Assembly (NCBI RefSeq): GCF_954871325.1
Contig: NC_088775.1
Location: 21,987,561 to 22,051,560 of the forward strand
Length of the DNA stretch: 64,000 bases
Source of the DNA: Gordionus sp. m RMFG-2023
Taxonomy: Eukaryota; Nematomorpha; Gordioida; Chordodea; Parachordodidae
Direction: 5' to 3'
Shown: positions 57,678 through 64,000 of the stretch, piece by piece
Layout: each line of letters opens with the position of its first letter
Numbering within the stretch: position 1 is the stretch's first letter
Made by a program: the position numbers and the translations under genes
The notes under the pieces: generated by a model
What the model saw: the letters and a program-made list of their open reading frames with translations, nothing else
Database searches by the model: none
Told to the model about the DNA's origin: nothing

Positions 57678-58210
57678 ATGAACGAAAAATTAACTCTTAC
57701 ACACACTCAATATGTTCCTAAATTTCCCAAGTTATCAGGAAAATTATCTGAGACTTATCTTAACTTAATTGAAACATACTTTGAGGGACATATTGAGTCA
57801 GACTCATCTAAAGTTAGGACACTATTATGTAGCTTACCAATTGAGATTGTAGACCAAGTTACGTCGATATGTTCTAAAGCACAGTTAAAAGACTTTAATA
57901 TTGTTTTTGGTAAATTGAAACTAATAATTCCAAGTGAGGACATGAATGTTAATATAAAAAACTTTAACTTAGCGGTACAGGGTGCCGATGAGTCCTTCCA
58001 TACTTTTTATTTTAGGATTTCAAAACTTCATAAAAAATGCGATTTTGATAACGATACGAGAATGATTGAGAAATTAATAACTTGTTCTTTAAATGATAAT
58101 ATCAGAAGGAAGTTAAATAAACATAAGCACGAAGGCTTAGATAAGATGATGAAATTAGGAGTTGAGTTAGATGGCAGCAATATTAAGCCGGAGATTAGCG
58201 ATACAAATTA
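57678..58210 (+). pseudogene. gag (capsid part) of element H
   Basis: About 178 residues before the frame enters satellite DNA. It has FPKLSGKLSETYLNLIETYF, LLCSLPIEIVDQV and RISKLHKKCDFDND, which follow the helix pattern of retrotransposon gag capsids (a folded capsid precursor that coats the RNA). The nucleocapsid part with knuckles is not present. The last residues of the longer open frame (to 58427) come from the tandem repeat and are not gag. Fossil, incomplete. Confidence 0.65.
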
Positions 58211-58212
58211 TC

Positions 58213-58880
58213 TATATTATAATTTTCCGATGTCCTCACTACGTCATTGTGACGTCATGTCATCGCTACGTCATGTCATCGCTACGTCATGTCATCGCTA
58301 CGTCATGTCATCGCTACGTCATGTCATTATTACGTCATGTCATTGTGACGTCATGTCATCGCTACGTCATGTCATCATTACGTCATGTCATCGGTACGTA
58401 TTTATTTATTTATTTTTTATTTGTTGATTTTTTTATAAACAGATGTTCATACCAAATTCTGAAATCAGAAGAAGTAATTTATTTGTTGATTTTTTATGAG
58501 ACTATCATTTTCCTTGACTGAAATCGGAGTGCCAGATACCAATTTTTAGAGATTATCATTTTATTTGAATTCCTGAAATCAGAAGAAGTAATATATTATA
58601 ATTTTCCGATGTCCTCACTACGTCATTGTGACGTCATGTCATCGCTACGTCATGTCATCATTACGTCATGTCATCGGTACGTATTTATTTATTTATTTTT
58701 TATTTGTTGATTTTTTTATAAACAGATGTTCATACCAAATTCTGAAATCAGAAGAAGTAATTTATTTGTTGATTTTTTATGAGAGTATCATTTTCCTTGA
58801 CTGAAATCGGAGTGCCAGATACCAATTTTTAGAGATTATCATTTTATTTGAATTCCTGAAATCAGAAGAAGTAATTTATT
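58213..58880 (+). repeat. Tandem duplication with a 16-bp TGACGTCA-type satellite
   Basis: Two units (58213-58591 and 58592-58880) start TATTATAATTTTCCGATGTC. Each has a 16-bp array (CATCGCTACGTCATGT, longer in the first) and then a shared tail with TCTGAAATCAGAAGAAGTAA. TGACGTCA occurs near 58250, 58347 and 58630. Confidence 0.9.
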
Positions 58881-58916
58881 TGTTCATTTTTTATGATCAT
58901 ATCTATTTTTAGCTTA

Positions 58917-61900
58917 TGATGGATGATATTCCCACTATTTCTAAAGAGGTTAACCTAATATTGATTCTATTTTTTATTTATTCTTTTGTTTTTATTTTAG
59001 ATCATGTTCATTGCATTTATATTCTTTATATTATTCTTTGTTTTTATTTTAGATAACAAGCCCTGTCTTACCCATATTTAATTATTGTACAGGTGGTATA
59101 TTGACTCCTCATCAAGTTCAATGCATTTATTTTTTAAATTTATTCTTTTGTTTCTATTTTAGATAACAAGCCATGTCTTACCCATATTTAATGATTGTAC
59201 AGGTGGTATATTGACTCCACATCAAGTTCAATGCATTTATTTTTTTTATTTATTCTTTTGTTTCTATTTTAGATAACAAGCCATGTCCTAACCTCAGTTA
59301 ATGATTGTATTCCCACTATTTCTAGAGAGGTTAACCTAATATTGACTCTATTTTTTATTTATTCTTTTGTTTTTATTATTCTTTGTTTTTATTTTAGATA
59401 ACAAGCCCTGTCTTACCCATATTTAATGATTGTACAGGTGGTATATTGACTCCTCATCATGTTCAATGCATTTATTTTTTTTATTTATTCTTTTGTTTCT
59501 ATTTTAGATAACAAGCCATGTCCTAACCTCAGTTAATGATTGTATTCCCACTATTTCTAGAGAGGTTAACCTAATATTGACTCTATTTTTTATTTATTCT
59601 TTTGTTTTTATTTTAGATCATGTTCATTGCATTTATATTCTTTATATTATTCTTTGTTTTTATTTTAGATAACAAGCCCTGTCTTACCCATATTTAATGA
59701 TTGTACAGGTGGTATATTGACTCATCAAGTTCTATGCATTTATTTTTTTTATTTATTCTTTTGTTTCTATTTTAGATAACAAGCCATGTCCTAACCTCAA
59801 TTAATGATTGTACAGGTGGTGTTTTATCTTTCATTAATAAAAGAAAAAGATGGCAGATCAATCAAAAAAAGAAACGCACTAGGGATAGCGAGGCCCTACA
59901 AAATCTACTAACAACTCAAAATAAAGTTAGCATTATATATATATATTTTTTTATACTCTTTTATATTATAGAATACATCTATTTTAGCTTCTGATAATGG
60001 CCCAACTATTTCTAGGGAGTTGAACCTAATATTGACTCCTCTTCAGGTTCATTGCATTTATATTCTTTATATTATTCTTTGTTTTTATTTTGAAAACAAG
60101 CCCTGTCTTACCCATATTTAATGATTGTACAGGTGGTATATTGACTCCTAATCAAGTTCAATGCATTTATTTTTTTTATTTATTCTTTTGTTTTTATATT
60201 CTTTATATTATTCTTTGTTTTTATTTTAGATAACAAGCCCTGTCTTACCCATATTTAATGATTGTACAGGTGGTATATTGACTCCTCATCAAGTTCATAG
60301 CATTTATTTTTTTTTTATTCTTTTGTTTCTATTTTAGATAACAATCCATGTCCTAACCTCAGTTAATGATTGTATTCCCACTATTTCTAGAGAGGTTAAC
60401 CTAATATTGACTCTATTTTTTATTTATTCTTTTGTTTTTATTCTAGATCATGTTCATTGCATTTATATTCTTTATATTATTCTTTGTTTTTATTTTAGAT
60501 AACAAGCCCTGTCTTACCCATATTTAATGATTGTACAGGTGATATATTGACTCCTCATCAAGTTCAATGCATTTATTTTTTTTATTTATTCTTTTGTTTC
60601 TATTTTAGATAACAAGCCATGTCCTTACCTCAGTTAATGATTGTACAGGTGGTGATTTATCCTTCATTAATAAAAGAAAAAGATGGCAGATCAATCAAAA
60701 AAAGAAACGCACTAGAGATAGCGAGGCCCTACTAAATCTACTAACAACTCAAAATAAAGTTAGCCTTATATATATATTTTTTTATACTCTTTTATATTAT
60801 AGAATACATCTATTTTAGCTTCTGATAATGTCCCCACTATATCTAGGGAGTTGAACCTATTATTGACTCCTCTTCAGATTCATTGCATTTATATTCTTTA
60901 TATTATTCTTTGTTTTTATTTTAGATAACAAGCCCTGTCTTACCCTCATTTAAGGATTGTACAGGTGGTATATTGACTCCTCATCAAGTTCAATGCATTT
61001 ATTTTTTTTTATTTATTCTTTTGTTTCTATATATATTTTTTTTTACTCTTTTATATTATAGAATACATCTATTTTAGCTTCTGATAATGTCCCAACTATT
61101 TCTAGGGAGTTGAACCTAATATTGACTCCTCTTCAGGTTCATTGCATTTATATTCTTTATATTATTCTTTGTTTTTATTTTAGATAACAAGCCCTGTCTT
61201 ACCCTCATTTAATGATTGTTCAGGTGGTATATTGACTCCTCATCAAGTTCAATGCATTTATTTTTTTTATTTATTCTTTTGTTTTTGACTCCTCTTCAGG
61301 TTCATTGCATTTATATTCTTTATATTATTCTTTGTTTTTATTTTAGATAACAAGCCCTGTCTTACCCTCATTTAATGATTGTACAGGTGGTATATAGACT
61401 CCTCATCAAGTTCAATGCATTTATTTTTTTTATTTATTCTTTTGTTTCTATTTTAGATAACAAGCCATGTCCTAACCCCAGTTAATGATTGTACAGGTGG
61501 TGATTTATCCGTCATTAATAAAAGAAAAAGATGGCTGATCAATCAAAAAAAGAAACGCACTAGGGATAGCGAGGCCCTACAAAATCTACTAACAACTCAA
61601 AATAAAGTTAGCCTTATATATATATTTTTTTATACTCTTTTATATTATAGAATACATCTATTTTAGCTTCTGATAATGTCCCCACTATTTCTAGGGAGTT
61701 GAATCTAATACTGACTCCTCTTCAGGTTCATTGCATTTATATTCTTAATATTATTCTTTGTTTTTATTTTAGATAACAAGCCCTGTCTTACCCTCATTTA
61801 ATGATTGTACAGGTGGTATATTGACTCCTCATCAAGTTCAATGAATTTATTTTTTTATTTATTCTTTTGTTTTTATTTTAGATAACAAGCCATGTCCTAA

Positions 61901-62382
61901 CCTCAGTTATTGATTGTACAGGTGGTGATTTATCCATCATTAATGAAAGAAAAAGATGGCAGATCAATCAAAAAAAGAAACGCACTAGGGATAGCGAAGC
62001 CCTACAAAATCTACTAACAACTCAAAATAAAGTTAGCCTTATATATATTTTTTTTATACTCTTTTATATTATAGAATACATCTATTTTAGCTTCTGATAA
62101 TGTCCCCACTTAGGGAGTTGAACCTTATATTGACTCCTTTTCAGGTTCAATGCATTTATATTTTTTAATTATTCTTCTGTTTTTATTTTAGATAACAAAC
62201 CCTTCTTTATTTCCTCCTTATAATTGTTTAAATAATGATATATCTACCATTAATAATCAACAAATAAAAAATAAATGTTCAGAAAACACAATAGTCTTGG
62301 CAAGTCCCCAACTAGACAAATTTTATTTTTTGATGATAGCCTCCCAACTACTAGAGATATGCATATATTGACCCCTTTACAG
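58917..62382 (+). CDS. Tandem mini-exon array upstream of the Helitron replicase
   Basis: About 19 copies of an exon-like block start ITS(P/H)VL after a TTTTATTTTAG acceptor. The full unit, for example 61457-61881, reads as exon 150 (61457-61606), intron 44, exon 75 (61651-61725), intron 47, exon 63 (61773-61835), intron 46. All exons are phase 0 and open. Products: ITSHVLTPVNDCTGG then a basic KRKRWLINQKKKRTRD; NTSILASDNVPTISRELN then LILTPLQ; and ITSPVLPSFNDCTGG then ILTPHQ. Introns start GTTCA or GTTAG and end TTTTAG or TATAG. Four full long exons occur (59776, 60609, 61457, 61882), plus many short and fused versions. A first Met is possible at 58917. It may be spliced, or be a non-coding expansion of former exons; RNA evidence is absent. 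Confidence 0.6.
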
Positions 62383-62807
62383 GTTCAGTACAGTATTTTA
62401 ATGTTCGTTTTATTTCAATAATAATGTATTATATTTATGCCTGATTTCCTAATTTATTTTAGGTTAACCCAAACTTAATCCCTCACTTAGCTACAAAACA
62501 TGATATTTCTATTAAAGATAAGCAAAGAAAAAAATGGCGACTCAACAAACGCCTTACCCGTTCTAGAATTACAGGTATGCAGGATAATAAGGACCTACGC
62601 CTGATATTAACTCCCTTGCAGATTTTTAATGTTTTATATATATCGGTTTATTTTATAATCACCCAGATACCGTCAACTGATATTTTTATGGTTAATGATG
62701 CTTACTACCAAGTGAATGTATGGAAATATTCTAAATACCAACATAATTTGCTAAATACCGACCAAAATTTATTAAAATGTAATAAGACTTATTATTTAAT
62801 ATTTTAA
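62275..62807 (+). CDS. Helitron protein N-terminal exons
   Basis: A Met at 62275, right after an in-frame stop, opens a 36-codon exon (MFRKHNSLGKSPTRQILFF, ending MHILTPLQ) to 62382. An 80-base intron (GTTCAGT to TTTTAG, 62383-62462) leads to an exon from 62463. It carries DKQRKKWRLNKRLTRSRI and ends its module with LRLILTPLQ at 62621. It then reads on to a stop at 62807, with no GT donor at 62622 (AT is found). The basic WRLNKRLTRSR motif and the LILTPLQ ending are the same module as in the upstream array. The basic region may bind DNA. The array frame does not run cleanly into 62275, so a start here is the simplest model. Confidence 0.5.
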
Positions 62808-62814
62808 TATGGAA

Positions 62815-62985
62815 TCACGTGGTCGAGTCCGGCCTCCTATATATCATACCCCCAAGGATGAAACCACCATGTTAGAATAAGAAAAAAAACATAATTATTA
62901 TCGGGATTCGAACCCGTGACCATGGGATGAGTAAGCGAAGCTCTAACCGACTAGGCCATAGATGCTTTCCAAAAATTACGATTTT
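62815..62985 (-). other. tRNA-like sequence, probable tRNA-derived SINE
   Basis: On the minus strand a perfect A box (TGGCCTAGTCGG, near 62958) and B box (GGTTCGAATCC, near 62913) are spaced as in a tRNA. The acceptor and anticodon stems do not pair, so it is not a working tRNA. A body of about 80 bp follows with a T-rich stretch. It lies between two Helitron coding pieces and probably inserted there. The alternative is a tRNA pseudogene. Confidence 0.62.
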
Positions 62986-63116
62986 TCAAATATATATTAT
63001 AAATATATTTGGTAGTGCCTATTCAAATGAAAATAAACAAAATTCAAATTTGATAGATGGTACCTTAAGGTACCAAGCATCATTAACCTATTTTTATAAC
63101 CACTACCACATTCCCT

Positions 63117-64000
63117 ATGGCACCTCTACCATGTATATTTCGACATATATTTGATGACCACCACTCACCTATATTAGATATCGGAAATATGACAGAAATA
63201 TGCGCCTTCTGCAATGCTAAAATGTGGAATGGAGAAAAATTATCAAAAAGCTCATGTAGAAATATTCAGTTTTCTACATGTTGTTTGAATGGGAAGGTAT
63301 TTTTATCTAAAATTTTCCAATTACCACCAAATTATTACGTTTATTTACCGGGAATCATTGTTCATCATCCCACTTTTTAACAAACATAAGAGCTTATAAT
63401 TCCGCACTGTCATTCACTTCACTAGGAGTTAATATAAATAATAATTTATCCAATTCGCGATCAGGTAATTATACCTTTCAAATTAATGGACAGGTTCATC
63501 ATCGCATTCACTCCTACCAACATTAGGGGAAACTCCTAAATTTGCCCAATTATATATACATGATAGTATAAATGAGATAGAAAACAGACATAACCAGGTT
63601 CCGTTTTTAGATCGTTGTCTTTTAATGGAATTGCAGGATATTGTTCACACCTACAACCCCTTTGCTTCTCAATTTTTGAGAGTATCTTCTATGATCGCTA
63701 CTGGCGTTCCTAACATATCCTTAAACTTAAAATCTACTCCAAGTTTTGACGTACGTTATCGCAATAAACATACCTCATCTGAAATAGCAGTATTATTACC
63801 TGGTGATGGCAGTGATCATATAGCCCATAGAGATATTATCTTAAAAACTCTATCTGGTCCTTTAAGACGTATTAATGAGCTCCATTCCTCATACGATCCC
63901 TTGCAATATGTTCTTCTATTTCCCAGAGGCGATATTGGATACCACCCACCCATTCATTATAGAAACTCAACTAATAAATATGTTACCTGCAGAGAGTACT
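63117..64000 (+). CDS. Helitron Rep/helicase, N-terminal part (runs off the edge)
   Basis: The zinc-finger-like start CAFCNAKMWNGEKL, CRNIQFSTCCLNGKVFL and the following PP are typical of Helitron proteins. Next comes the NIRAYNSALSFTSLGVN block, then TLGETPKFAQLYIHD, and the Helitron-like N-terminal domain with PFASQFLRVSSMIATGV, IAVLLPGDG and SYDPLQYVLLFPRGDIGYHP. The catalytic HUH and helicase motifs would lie beyond the right edge. Two single-base-type frame changes (near 63376 and 63510) separate otherwise open stretches; the last one is open from about 63515 to the edge. Rep nicks and joins single strands in rolling-circle transposition. It is inactive as sequenced unless those shifts are errors. 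Confidence 0.85.

Larger units (their letters stand above)
56101..58210 (+). mobile_element. LTR element H: LTR end, PBS, leader repeats, gag
   Basis: A PBS-like TGGTGCCCCGGTTACGG lies at 56526-56542. The AT-rich sequence before it is a probable LTR (start undefined). A leader with ~63-bp repeats leads to a gag frame at 57678. No protease or pol follows, because the satellite and Helitron region begins at about 58213. Lineage Ty3-like by gag. The visible gag looks uninterrupted, but the element is incomplete. Confidence 0.6.

Noticed and set aside
58211-58521. C-terminal repeat domain of the gag frame, and a second overlapping frame
   Set aside because: The residues come from the 16-bp satellite. 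Being open there is a property of the repeat and not evidence of coding.
62893-62965. Functional tRNA gene on the minus strand
   Set aside because: A and B boxes are perfect, but acceptor and anticodon stems do not pair. It is kept as a SINE or tRNA-like relic.

Overview
This is an AT-rich eukaryotic window, and I found no host gene that I can defend. Nearly everything is mobile DNA in many nested layers: Ty3/gypsy-type LTR elements, hAT and piggyBac DNA transposons, LINEs, a Helitron, palindromic foldback elements and satellites. An RTE-clade LINE, BED-type hAT and piggyBac relics, a Helitron and introns of 44-47 bases together suggest an invertebrate animal or other small eukaryote with short introns. 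I cannot name the species.

Layout. 1-2690: 3' end of a Ty3/gypsy element (A) entering from the left edge. 2690-6250: repeats and an old gypsy relic (B) that itself took two insertions. 6365-7140: piggyBac relic. 7691-29141: a six-level stack. LTR relic F (TSD CTGGC/CTGAC) holds hAT-1 (TSD GTTRTGGT), which holds hAT-2 (TSD AAGTAAAG), which holds LTR element C (TSD GTTGC), which holds an 11 kb inverted-repeat element (TSD TA), which holds LTR element D (TSD GGCAG) and a 4 kb foldback packed with a dimeric satellite. 29359-35300: non-autonomous hAT-like pieces and gag relics. 35300-54960: a second stack. A minus-strand LINE is split by a plus-strand RTE LINE, itself split by a nearly whole Ty3/gypsy element E (TSD GTAAT). 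The same minus-strand LINE is split again by a 7.5 kb hAT-like element, which holds an inverted-repeat element and a retroelement with a restriction-like endonuclease. 56100-58210: PBS, leader repeats and gag of LTR element H. 58213-64000: satellite, an array of phase-0 mini-exons, and the N-terminal half of a Helitron replicase running off the right edge.

Two things stand out. First, the Helitron is preceded by a tandem array whose ~425 bp unit reads as three exons of 63, 150 and 75 bases, separated by introns of 46-47, 44 and 47 bases. All exons are symmetric phase 0 and give a 96-residue module. Second, three independent gypsy copies (A, C, E) carry an extra open frame after integrase. It encodes one CCHC zinc knuckle between a basic part and an acidic tail, where other elements carry env. 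In E the first ORF begins with a membrane helix and shows no recognisable capsid domain.
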